Shown here: positions 1 to 10,161 of the stretch, piece after piece
Layout of the letters: each line of letters opens with the position of its first letter
Numbering within the stretch: position 1 is the first letter of the stretch
Source: Phyto melanocephala
Taxonomy: Eukaryota > Arthropoda > Insecta > Diptera > Rhinophoridae
Direction of reading: 5' to 3'
DNA length: 64,000 nt
NCBI GenBank assembly: GCA_941918925.1
Contig: OW799233.1
Coordinates: forward strand, 75,643,797 to 75,707,796
Position numbers and translations under genes: made by a program
The notes under the pieces: model-generated
The model's input: only the letters and a program-made list of their open reading frames with translations
Told to the model about the DNA's origin: nothing
The model's database searches: none

Positions 1-46
1 GATCTTTGAATTTACATTTAATACAATTCTTAACGTAGATAGCAAC

Positions 47-948
47 CAGAGAAACAAGACGCTGTAAAAAGTCGGCGGCGGCGGCTAAGAAGAAAATTTT
101 CGGCGGCGGCTCATAGCCGACTAAAGCCGGCTACAAGCCGCCGGCTTTAAATATATGTATATATTTTTAAAAATATTTAAAGTTATTTATCATAAAACAA
201 GATTTTATTTAAATAAAAATTTTTTTCTTATAAAAAAGGTTTGATAATATTTTTGTTGTCATAAACAAACAAACAATTGCATTAATGCATAAGCTTGAGG
301 CGGAAAACGCCTGTTTAGATGATGCTGACGTTACTGGAATTCTAAAGCAAACGTCAGCAATGTTTGGATTTTTTTGGAATTTTTGGAATGACCTATCGAA
401 ATATAATCTTAAAAATAATTTAGTTTTAATATCATATACAAATCGCCATAATATTTCCAACATTCCGAAATAGTATTTTCAGAAACTACCACTTTGGACA
501 TTTTTTAAATTTTTTTTTAGTTAATAATTCAATATAATAAGCAATATCTTTATTAAGTAATATTGAATAATTTGAATCTTCAGATTCTGATTCCGAGGAA
601 ACACTTTCTAAATTAATTTCTTATCTGAAAAAACTTTTTATATATCTTTGGTTCATTTTTAGCAAGAATAAGGTTATACCAAAAACTGTCTAAATCCTTT
701 TAATAATCATAAAAATATTTAATTGTGTTAATAAACATAAAATGGAAAAATATTTCTTTATCATCCTAAAATGTTAAAAAAAAAGAAATTTAAATCTAAA
801 AAATATCTGTTAAAATGAATGTAAGATATGTTAGCCGGCTACATATTTGAGCCGATTTAAGCCGAAACAAGTCAGCGGCGGCTTGAACACTCAAAAAAAG
901 TCGGCGGCGGCTCTTAGCCGGCTTTGAGCCGATCGAATGGTTTCTCTG
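47..948. mobile_element. Non-autonomous hAT element, 902 bp
   Basis: The ends are CAGAGAAAC (47) and its complement (948), flanked by a perfect 8-bp duplication ATAGCAAC at 39-46 and 949-956. Removing element and one duplication restores the LINE A endonuclease frame. Subterminal zones are rich in AGCCGGCT and CGGCGGCGGC repeats, likely transposase-binding sites. A minus-strand remnant near 285-370 reads RIPVTSASSKQAFSASS, the hAT dimerisation block with the usual ER changed to KQ, so this is an internal deletion derivative of an autonomous hAT. Confidence 0.85.
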
Positions 949-969
949 ATAGCAACACCGCCGGCTTTT

Positions 970-3383
970 TATACCCGCCACCAAAAAAATGGTGGGGGCA
1001 TATTCATTTTGTCATTCCGTTTGTAACACATCGAAATATCCATTTTAGACCCCATAAAGTATATATATTCTGAATGGTTGTTTGATTTTATGACGATCTA
1101 GCTATGTCCGTCCGTCTGTCCGTCTGTTGAAAGCACGATAGAGGTCGCACCGAAAAAGCTAGGGGGCTCAAATTTTGCCAGAATCTTTCTTATAGACAAG
1201 GTTTGTTTGGTATTGAAAATGGGCTAAATCGGAATATTAGGAAGAGAGTTACAGCTCGAAAAGCAAGAGTAGGTCGAAAAAACCGTGTCCTTCGAACATC
1301 GAATAAAATGGCATTGTGTCCAAACGCCTTAACGTAGACTCATGAAACTTCGAATATATATTTCCTGGGTAAAGACAATATTTTTCCCTGAAAATTGTCT
1401 AAATCTATGCATCAGGAGAGGAGTTATCGATCAAAATTCACGAAAATTTATACCGCACAGTGTATTTTTCGGTATATTTAAAAACAAAAACGTCATAAAA
1501 GCAACAAAATTGAATGTACGACTCTGAAATTTTGCACACTTTGGTTTTTGGTGATACGCTTTCTTGTAACGGCAAATAAATGTGCCACGCCCACTTTTAC
1601 GCCCACCTCCCATATAACGTTTTAACTAAAATTCATATAATTTCTCTATTAATAAAGATTTTGGAATAATAAAGGCCTATATTGAAACACCTCAGTTGTA
1701 CTCATTCGCAAAAACAACTTTGACACGCCTACTATAACGCCCACTTTCACTTTTGAATTGTGTCCAGATGCATAAACGTGAAACTTCATGAAACTTCGAA
1801 TATATATTTATCGAGTCAAAAGAATATTTTTCCCTGAAAATCGCTTAAATCTATGAATTAGGAAAAGAGTTATAGATAAAAATGTACGAAAATTTATACC
1901 GCACAGTGTATATTTCAAATTTAAAACGTAATAAAACTGACAAAACTATATGTACGATTCTGAAATTTTGCAAACATGGTTTTTTGGTCAAAGTCTTCGT
2001 TATAACGGAAAATAGATGTGCCACGCACACTTTTTTCTTTAAATTTTTATAAAAATATATTAGTCATATATATTAGCATTTATTCATGATTTATTCATGA
2101 TGATAAGATAGATGACTCTACTAGCAACTACTAGATGGCATGCTAACAACTTATGCCTATGTTCTCCTGAAGTTATGCTCTATTAAAAATGGGAATTTAG
2201 GAAAATTTTGACCTAAGTAAAAAAAAATTATCTCTAAACATTATAAACAATTTATTTTTATGTACTAATGGCTAACAAATGTTAAAATTATACAAAACTT
2301 ATTTCGTTTGAAAATCTTTTAAAAGCAAAATGTTATAGAAGTTTAAAAATCAAAATCTTACTAATAAATTTCCCGTTTTAGAAAAATGCTGAGAATGTAT
2401 ATTTTAAATCACCCTGTGGCCCTTAAAATTTAAACTTAAATTCACTTTCTTCCTCTTAAATTCATGTAAATTCTCTATGAATAAAAATTTTGGAATACTA
2501 AAGGACTATATTGAAATATCTAAGTTATGTTTATTAGCAGAAACTTTATTGACACGCGTATTTTAACGGCCACTTTCATTGAAAGACTAAATTTACGAAA
2601 ACATTTTACTAGCATACCGAAGTTATAATGGGTGGTTTAATTTTAAGGGACTATGTTGATTTTGAATAAAATTATTATGAAATTATTATTTATCATTTAT
2701 TTTTATAATGATAATATTTGTATGCTTCAATTATGTATGGAACAAAATATCGGCCAAATGGCCCCCCAACCTAGGCGGCACACCACGATCCGATAGTCCA
2801 AATTTTCAATGACACTGTTGATGCTCGATTGGTGGGCACGATGATGAGTCGAGGTTGCTTGCTCTTTTGCCACGTTATCGTGAAAAACAGCAATGTTTCC
2901 CATTCAACGAACTAAGATGGCATTCACAGATGTTTTCACATTTCATACAGACCTGCTTTGCAGACATTTAAATATTTTTTACAATTCTCACGATTGTGGA
3001 CGAATTCGAACGATTATGTTGACCAAAAGAATCACGAAGTGCACAAAATGCATTTTGATTTGAACGCCCATTTTTATAAAAATCTTTAATATTTAAAAGC
3101 GTCTCTCGATTGCGTATCTTTCTAAGGTTCAAATTGAGTTAGTCTGAGATTGAGAAATGTCAAATGAAATGCAAGAAAAAAGTTGAAGGTTAGATGTGGT
3201 TCACCTTAAACATGGGCCCTTAAAATTTAACCACCCTCTACAAAGAAAGTGATACATATTTTATTATAAAGAGATTATTCTATAGCGATTAACAAAATAA
3301 TAAATATTGTTCTTTAAATGTACACAAAATTGGTGGTGGGTATAAAAGATTCGGCACAGCCGAATATAGTGCTCTTACTTGTT
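970..3383 (+). mobile_element. DINE-1-like element, long subfamily A, copy 1
   Basis: It starts TATACCCGCCACC, holds the GACCCCATAAAGTATATAT block and the GTCCGTCCGTCTGTCCG microsatellite at about 1106-1126, and ends with the hairpin ATTCGGCACAGCCGAAT and CTCTTACTTGTT. These are the marks of Helentron-associated interspersed elements. It has no coding capacity. The interior (about 1230-2040 and 2400-3250) matches the copies at 4407-7712 and 42540-44902. Insertion is in a T run of the LINE A endonuclease with no evident duplication, as known for this group. Confidence 0.85.
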
Positions 3384-3650
3384 TATCCTTGTCACCGTTT
3401 TTTTGACGTCTATCCGCTCTAAAAAGCTTATATCCACACAATCTATATCGTTGACTTTCTCGTTGAACCACGTTTCCGATATACATATAGCATCGGCGTT
3501 CGAACACTCAAATATAAAACGGAACTCTTCAAATTTACATTTCAAACTTTGCGCATTAATATGGACAATGTTCAGAGCATGTTTGACTTTAGTTAATATA
3601 CGTATCATGTTATATGTATTGAATTTGTATGCCACCCTCGTACTATTCAA
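3384..3650 (-). pseudogene. LINE A ORF2, start of APE-type endonuclease
   Basis: The minus strand reads LNIVHINAQSLKCKFEEFRF and then ICISETWFNEK, the first two catalytic blocks (N and E) of an APE-like endonuclease that nicks target DNA. A frameshift follows: the family sequence goes on as GYKLFRADRRQKNGDKDK in another frame, reaching the DINE-1-like insertion at 3383. It resumes as KAGGVAI at 949-969 and YVKN at 1-46. The gene is therefore dead from one frameshift and two insertions. Confidence 0.7.
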
Positions 3651-3889
3651 ATTGCTTAATATTAATTACATAATCAACTGCAGCGCAAGCAATTCGCAAG
3701 GTAATATATAAATATATAATTAACCTAGTGTTAAATTGAATGTTGCAAGAAATTATTATGTGAGAAAAATTGAACTTTAAATTAATATACAAATATGATT
3801 TTAAATATAGAATTTTTAAATATATAATGACATTTACAATATGTATATAAAAACAAAAGATTTTAGGTAGATGTAACATACACAACTGA

Positions 3890-4406
3890 CTACTCGGCAT
3901 TACCAAAAAAATTGGCGTTTTGTGGACAAAATATTTTGAGAATATCATCTATGCTATTAATTTGCAGAGGCTGATCCGACTGTTTTAGTTTTTTATCTTT
4001 CCAAAGTTTTATGGCTTCGATATAAATTTTGAAGTTTCGAGAGGTTAAATTTTCTTTGACATTAAAAGGAACATCTGATGCAAAGCCAACGTCACTCAAG
4101 CGCAAAGGTCCTTTTCGCATCCGTGTTAGAGCCGATATTGATTTCAAAAAGAAATTTCTTTCATATGGAGTAGTAAGCCTTACGATAATGGCAGGATCGG
4201 CATTGTTCAATCCTGACTTTTTTTTTAGGCGAAATATTGAACTCACTAAAGGACGTATTATATTTATTGTGTCACATAAGTTGTTAAATATAACATTTAC
4301 AACATCATTTTCAAGCAATGGAACCTCATTTATTCTAATATCGCACGCAACTGCAGCATTTTCTTGTTTATGCAGTACTTTTTTTAAGTCATCTACTTCC
4401 TTTTTA
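3890..4406 (-). pseudogene. LINE A ORF1, C-terminal RNA-binding part
   Basis: Minus-strand ORF reading EVDDLKKVLHKQENAA, then IRPLVSSIFRLKKKSG, RLTTPYERNFFLKSI, LRLSDVGFASDVPF and NVKENLTSRNFKIYIEA, ending FFGNAE then stop. The block with the LTSRN motif and the spaced basic residues resembles the C-terminal domain (often annotated as baculovirus FP-like) of many insect LINE ORF1 proteins. This is the continuation of the coiled-coil part at 7713-8146. About 240 bases separate the stop from ORF2. Confidence 0.6.
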
Positions 4407-7400
4407 TACCCGCCACCAAAAAAATGGTGGGGGTATATTCATTTTGTCATTCCGTTTGTAACACATCGAAATATCCATTTTAGACCCCATACAGTATATA
4501 TATTCTGAATCAGGCTTTGATTTGATGACGATCTAGCTATGTCCGTCCGTCTGTTGAAAGCACGATAGAGGTCGCACCGAAAAAGCTAGGGGGCTCAAAT
4601 TTTGCCAGAATCTTTCTTATAGACAAGGTTTGTTTGGTATTGAAAATGGGCTAAATCGGAATATTAGGAAGAGAGTTATAGCTCGAAAAGCAAGAGTAGG
4701 TCGAAAAAACCATGTCCTTCAAACATCGAATAAAATGGAATTGTGTCTAAACGCATTAACGTAGACTCATGAAACTTCGAATATATATTTCCTGAGTAAA
4801 AAAAATATTTTTCCCCGAAAATTGTCTAAATCCATGCATTAGGAGAGGAGTTATCGATCAAAATGTACGAAAATTTATACCGCACAGTGTATTTTTCGGT
4901 ATATTTAAAAACAAAAACGTCATAAAAGCAACAAAATTGGATGTACGACCCTGAAATTTTGCACACTTTGCTTATTGGTGAGACGCTTTTTTTGCAACGG
5001 AAAATCAATGTGCCACGCCCACTTTTACGCCCACCTCCCATATAACGTTTTACCCAAAATTCATATAATTTCTCAATTTATATAGATTTTGGAATAATAA
5101 AGGGCTATATTGAAACATCTCAGTTGTACTCATTCGCAAAAACAACTTTGACACGCCCACTATAACGCCCACTTTTCACGTTATATACCGTTAATGTATT
5201 TTAAAAGCTCATAAAACCGCCAAAATAAGAGGTATGATGATAAAATTTGCTACGTATATCCCCCTAGGCAATGTCATTACTGTGCCAGAAAATTAAAGTG
5301 CCACGCCCACTTTTACGCCCACCTCCCATATAACGTTTTACCCAAAATTCATATAATTTCTCAATTTATATAGATTTTGGAATAATAAAGGGCTATATTG
5401 AAACATCTCAGTTGTACTCATTCGCAAAAACAACTTTGACACGCCCACTATAACGCCCACTTTTCACGTTACATACCTTTAATGTAATTTAAAAGCTTAT
5501 AAAACCGCCAAAATTAGAGGTATGATGATCGAATTCGGTACGTGTATCCTCCTAGCCAATGCCATTATTGTGCCAGAAAATTAAGGCGCCACGCCCACTT
5601 TAACGCTCACCTCCCATATAACGTTTTACTTAAAATTCATATAATTTCTCTATTAATAAAGATTTTGGCATTCTAAAGGGCTATATTGAAACACCTAAGT
5701 TGTACTCATTCGCAAAAATAACTTTGACACGCCTACTATAACGCCTTCTTTTCACGTTATAGACCGTTAATGAAATTTATAAGCTTATAAAACCGCCAAA
5801 ATTAGAGGTATGATGATCAAATTCGCTACGTATATCCTCCTAGACAATGTTATTACTGTGCCAGAAAATTAAGGCGCCACGCCTACTTTAACGCCCACCT
5901 CCCATATAACGTTTTACTTTAAATTCATATAATTTCTCTATTAATAAAGATTTTGGAATTATAAAGGGCTATATTGAAATACCTAGGTTGTACTCATTCG
6001 CAAAAATAACTTTTACACGCCTACTATAACGCCCACTTTTCACGTTATATACCGTTAATGTAATTTAAAAGCTCATAAAACCGCCAAAATAAGAGGTATG
6101 ATGATAAAATTTGCTACGTCTATCCCACTAGGCAATGTCATTACTGTGCCAGAAAATTAAAGTGCCACGCCCACTTTTATGCCCACCTCCCATATAACGT
6201 TTTACTCAAAATTCCTATAATTTCTCTATTAATAAAGATTTTGGAATTATAAAGGGCTATATTGAAACACCTTAGTTGTACTCATTCGCAAAAATAACTT
6301 TTACACGCCTACTATAACGCCCACTTTTCACGTTATATACCGTTAATGTAATTTAAAAGCTCATAAAACCGCCAAAATAAGAGGTATGATGATAAAATTT
6401 GCTACGTATATCATCCTAGGCAGTGTCATTACTGTGCTAGAAAATTAAGTTGCCACGCCTACTTTTACGCCCACCTCTCATATAACGTTTTACCTAAAAT
6501 TCATATAATGTCTCTACTAATAATGATTTTGGAATAATAAAGGGCTGTATTGAAACACCTAAGTTGTACTCATTCGCAAAAACAACTTTGACACGTCTAC
6601 TATAACGCCCACTTTTCACGTAATCTACCGTTAATGAAATTTAAAAGCTCATAAAACCGCCAAAATTAGAGGTATGATGAACAAATTTGCTACGTATATC
6701 CTTCTAATCAATGTTATTGTTGTGCCAAAAAGTTTAGGTGACACACCCACTTTAACGACTACCTCCCATATAACGGTTTATCTTAAATTCATGTAATTTC
6801 TCTATTGACAAAGTTTTTGGGAAAATAAAGGGCTATATTGAAATATTTAAGTTGTATTTATTAGCAGAAACTTTATTAACACAGCTACTTTAACACACTT
6901 TCATTGAAAGACTACATTTACAAAAGCATTTTAGTAGCATATCGAAGTTATAAAGGGAGGTTAAATTTTAAGGACCGATGTTGTCTTTAAATAAAACACA
7001 AATTATTTAGGATATTATTATTTCTTTTTATAATGATAATATTTGTATGGTTCAATTATGCATTTAACAAAATATTGGCCAAATGGCCCCCCCATCCTTG
7101 GCGCCACTCCTCTATCTGATGGTCCAAATTTTCAATGACAATATTGATGCTCAATTGTTGGGCACGATGATGAGTCGAGGTTGACTGCTCTTTTGCCACA
7201 CTATCGCAAAAAACAGCAATAGTTCCCATTCAACGAACTAAGAAGGCATTCACAGATTTTCTAACATTTTATACAGACCTGTTTTGCAGAAATTTAAATA
7301 TTTTTTACAATTCTCCCGATTGTGGACGAATTTGAATGATTATGTTGATCAAAAGAATTACGAAGTGCACTAAATGCATTTTGATTTGAACGCCCATTTT

Positions 7401-7712
7401 TATAAAAAACCTGAATAACTTTAAAACGTTGCTCATTTGCGTATCTTTCCACGGATCAAAATGAGTAAGTTTGAGATTAAGAAATGTCAAGTGAAATGCA
7501 GAAAACAAATTTAAAGACTAGGTGTAATTTCACCTTCAACATGGGCCCTTAAAATTTAATCACCCTCTACAAAGAAAGTGATACATATTTTATTATAAAG
7601 AGATTATTCCATAATGATTAACAAAATAATAAATATTTTGCTTTAAATGTACACAAAATTGGTGGTGGGTATAAAAGATTCGGCACAGCCGAATATAGTG
7701 CTCTTACTTGTT
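4407..7712 (+). mobile_element. DINE-1-like element, long subfamily A, copy 2
   Basis: Same ends as the copy at 970 (TATACCCGCCACC at the 5' end, hairpin plus CTCTTACTTGTT at the 3' end). It interrupts ORF1 of LINE A between ELETIAANAL and EVDDLKK. It is longer than copy 1 mainly because of a tandem array at 5013-6740. No transposase or Rep/helicase sequence is visible, so it must rely on proteins of an autonomous Helentron. Confidence 0.85.
5013..6740 (+). repeat. Six tandem 288-bp units inside a DINE-1-like element
   Basis: The block CCACGCC(C/T)AC recurs at 5013, 5301, 5589, 5877, 6165 and 6453, and a decayed version begins at 6741, giving a spacing of exactly 288 bases each time. Each unit holds CCCATATAACGTTTTAC, TTGTACTCATTCGCAAAAA, CTATAACGCC and CATAAAACCGCC blocks. 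Units differ by scattered substitutions but not in length. Related units occur in the minus-strand copy at about 43510-44390. Confidence 0.9.
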
Positions 7713-8146
7713 TTGACTCAAAGCGTTTGCCGCAATTGTTTCTAACTCATAGACTCTTTCCTTAATACTATTTAATTCTCCTCTAAATTCTTCAAATGAC
7801 TGTTTAACTTTGTTCATTGCCTGATCTGTCTTCTGTTCAATCTTATCCAAAAGTTTCTCCTCGCGTTCCAAAAACATTGCTTGAAAACGTGTTTGAAATT
7901 TTTCGGTTAGATCTTCACTTAATTCTTCAAATCTCTTGTCTATAGTTGTTATAAGTTTAAACGGAGAATCAAAATTAGTTAACCGGGGGGCTTTTGCAAC
8001 ACTTTCATTATTGGAATTTTGAAGAACGTTTCTTAGTTGTTTACTACTCGAATGACTGTTATCAGACTGTATGCAATTATCATTGTTTACTATTGTTATA
8101 TTGTTAGATAATTCAGTTACTGGATCACTTTCTTGTTAATTTTTTT
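7713..8146 (-). pseudogene. LINE A ORF1, N-terminal coiled-coil part
   Basis: Minus-strand reading gives a hydrophilic, Asn/Ser-rich start followed by a long heptad-like helix (FEELSEDLTEKFQTRF, then LLDKIEQKTDQAMNKV and ELETIAANAL), as expected for the trimerising coiled coil of a LINE ORF1 protein that coats the element RNA. The frame carries a stop next to the upstream insertion. It joins ORF1 sequence at 4406 if the insertion 4407-7712 is ignored. I infer the role from position upstream of an endonuclease and from the helix. Confidence 0.6.
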
Positions 8147-8527
8147 TATACCCTTCACCTGTGGTGCACAAGAGTATATATAGCTTTGTCATTCCGTTTG
8201 TAATTTCTACAATTTTCATTTCCGACCCCATAAAGTATATATTTTCTGAAAGCTTATGAATAGAGGAGTCGATTAAGCCCTGACCGTCTGACCGTCTGTC
8301 CGTGTGTTGGTTGAAATCAACTTTTAGAAGCTACTATATGTTCCTCAGATCTGTATATGGTATCAATCTCTTGGAAATATCCAGGTATGAATCGCTATTG
8401 AAATTCAGCACAATCGCCCCATAACTTTCTGAGATATGAGCAAAAAACCACGACCACCTCGTTTTTTTACACAATTACAACAACAACATACTTATATACA
8501 TACATGCAAAAAACATGCCAAAAAAAA

Positions 8528-9633
8528 AACAAGTAAGAGCGCTATATTCGGCCGTGCCGAATCTTATATACCCTTCACAACGTGTAGTCATGCAATAACA
8601 GTAGTTTGTGTCACCATTCATCCCATATGAAATACGTACATACATATAAAAACATACATATATAAAAACATCCCATTGTAAAATTATAAATTCACGTATG
8701 TATGTTAAAAAAACAAAAAAAAAATAAAATAAAAAAAAAAAATTAAAAAAAAAAATTTTAAAAAAAATTTAAAAAAAAAATAAAAAAAAATATTATATAT
8801 ATAATATATATAAAACAAACAAAAAATAAAAAAAATTAAAAAAAAGAAAAATTAAAAAAAAAAAATAATAATAAAAATATATAATACAAACGTGTATACT
8901 GGTTAGAGAAAACGTGGCATCGAATCCCAACTGAGCCAAAAAAATTTTTTTTTTAAATTTTTAAAAAATTTTTTTTTAATTTTTTTTTATTTTTTTATTT
9001 TTTATTTAATATATTATTTATATTTTTATTATTTTTAATTTTTTTTTTATTTTTTTTTTTTTTTTTTTTTATTTTTTTTTTTGTTTTATATATGTATATT
9101 ATATATATAATAATTTTTTTTTTTAATTTTTTTTTTAAATTTTTTTTTTTTCGTTTTTTTAACATACATACGTGTACGTATTTCATATGGGATGAATGGT
9201 GATACAAGCAACTGTTATTGCATGACTACACGTTGTGAAGGGTATATAAGATTCGGCATGGCCGAATATAGCACTCTTACTTGTTGTAATGTTGTTTTTG
9301 TGAAAAAAAAATCGAGGTGGTCGTGGGTTTTTGCTCATATCTCAGTTGTTTATGTACCGATGTTTCTGATTTTCAATACCGATCTACTCCCGAATATTTC
9401 TGATATTTTAATACCTTACCTGGGTCCAACCTATGTCGGGGGGCTTCAAAAAGTTCATTTCAACATACACATCGACAGACGGTCAGACGGACAGACTGAC
9501 AGGGCTTAATCGACTCCCCTATTCATAAGATTTCAAAAAATATATACTTTATGGGGTCGGAAATGAAAATTGTAGAAATTTCACACGGAATGACAAACCT
9601 ATATATACCCTTTTTCACTGTGTGAAGGGTATA
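8528..9633 (-). mobile_element. DINE-1-like element, subfamily C, inverted and composite
   Basis: Read on the minus strand it begins near 9633 with TATACCCTTCACACAGTG and ends at 8528 with CTCTTACTTGTT. Its middle (8886-9285) is plus-oriented: it starts ACAAACGTGTATACTGG, passes through a T-rich core and ends with its own hairpin and CTTACTTGTT. The minus sequence resumes right after this at GTAATGTTG. The outcome is a large inverted repeat with two 3' ends facing outward from an A/T-rich centre. Confidence 0.75.
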
Positions 9634-9724
9634 ATTACAAAAAAAAAATATATTAAAAATAAAAAAAAAATAAAAAAATTAAAAAAAATTAAAAAAAAAT
9701 ATAAAAGAAATAATAAAATATAAA

Positions 9725-9841
9725 GGGCCGTATTCATAAAAAATATTTTAGGTTTATTGAAGGCTTATTTGACAAATTTTTCTACAACATCTGTCAAATA
9801 AGCCTTTAATAAACCTAAAATATTTTTTATGAATACGGCCC
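9725..9841. repeat. Palindromic 117-bp MITE, copy 1
   Basis: The two arms, each about 55 bases, are near-perfect inverted copies beginning GGGCCGTATTCATAAAAA. The flanks are AAA at 9722-9724 and 9842-9844, compatible with a 3-bp duplication. A second copy of the same length lies at 27441-27557. The end motif TATTCATA is shared with the Harbinger element at 62450, so I infer a Harbinger-type MITE. Confidence 0.8.
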
Positions 9842-10161
9842 AAATAATATCTTAAATAAAATAAGATAAAATTTTTTTGGCTCAGCTGGGATTCGATGCC
9901 ACATTTAGTATAACCAGTTCATATATATGTACGTATTTTATATGAGATGAATGGTGATACAAACAATTGTTATTACATGACTACACGTTGTGAAGGGTAT
10001 ATAAGATTCGGCACGGCCGAATATAGCACTGTTACTTGTTTATTATTTACTTTCTTATTACCCATTTCACTTTTGTTGCTGTTAATTTTAAGATATGTTA
10101 ATTTTAAGTTGCGCCTTAAATTATGTACTGATTTCTATATTTTTGTTCTATTTATTAATAA

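Larger units (their letters stand above)
8147..10040 (+). mobile_element. DINE-1-like element, subfamily B, with nested insertions
   Basis: The 5' end at 8147 reads TATACCCTTCACCTGTGG, followed by GACCCCATAAAGTATATAT and GACCGTCTGACCGTCTG. The element is interrupted at 8528 by an inverted DINE-1-like copy (to 9633) and at 9725-9841 by a palindromic MITE. It resumes at 9634 and ends with the hairpin and GTTACTTGTT at 10040. It lies near the start of ORF1 of LINE A. Confidence 0.8.
1..10158 (-). mobile_element. LINE A (non-LTR retrotransposon), split by four insertions
   Basis: One minus-strand LINE can be followed through the whole interval once the insertions at 47-948, 970-3383, 4407-7712 and 8147-10040 are set aside. 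A possible ORF1 start is at 10065 (ATG reading MGNKKVNN) below about 90 bases of 5' leader. ORF1 runs on in 7713-8146 and 3890-4406, and the endonuclease of ORF2 in 3384-3650, 949-969 and 1-46. The reading across the hAT insertion is exact: GGVAI before it and YVKN after it. The rest of ORF2 (reverse transcriptase) lies outside the window to the left. Clade not assigned. Confidence 0.75.

Noticed and set aside
5013..6740. Regular repeats that could suggest a CRISPR array
   Set aside because: Units are 288 bp, nearly continuous repeats without spacers, inside a eukaryotic transposon.
8995..9207. Lys-rich 70-codon frame
   Set aside because: Translation of the A/T homopolymer core of a DINE-1-like element.
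9192..9509. Open frames of about 90-140 codons reading QLGFDATFSLTS...VCMYVCCCC and similar, also at 28303, 28891, 45820 and 48141
   Set aside because: They fall on conserved DINE-1-like sequence, run through the microsatellite (DRRSDGQTD) and differ by frameshifts between copies. No sign of protein-level constraint.
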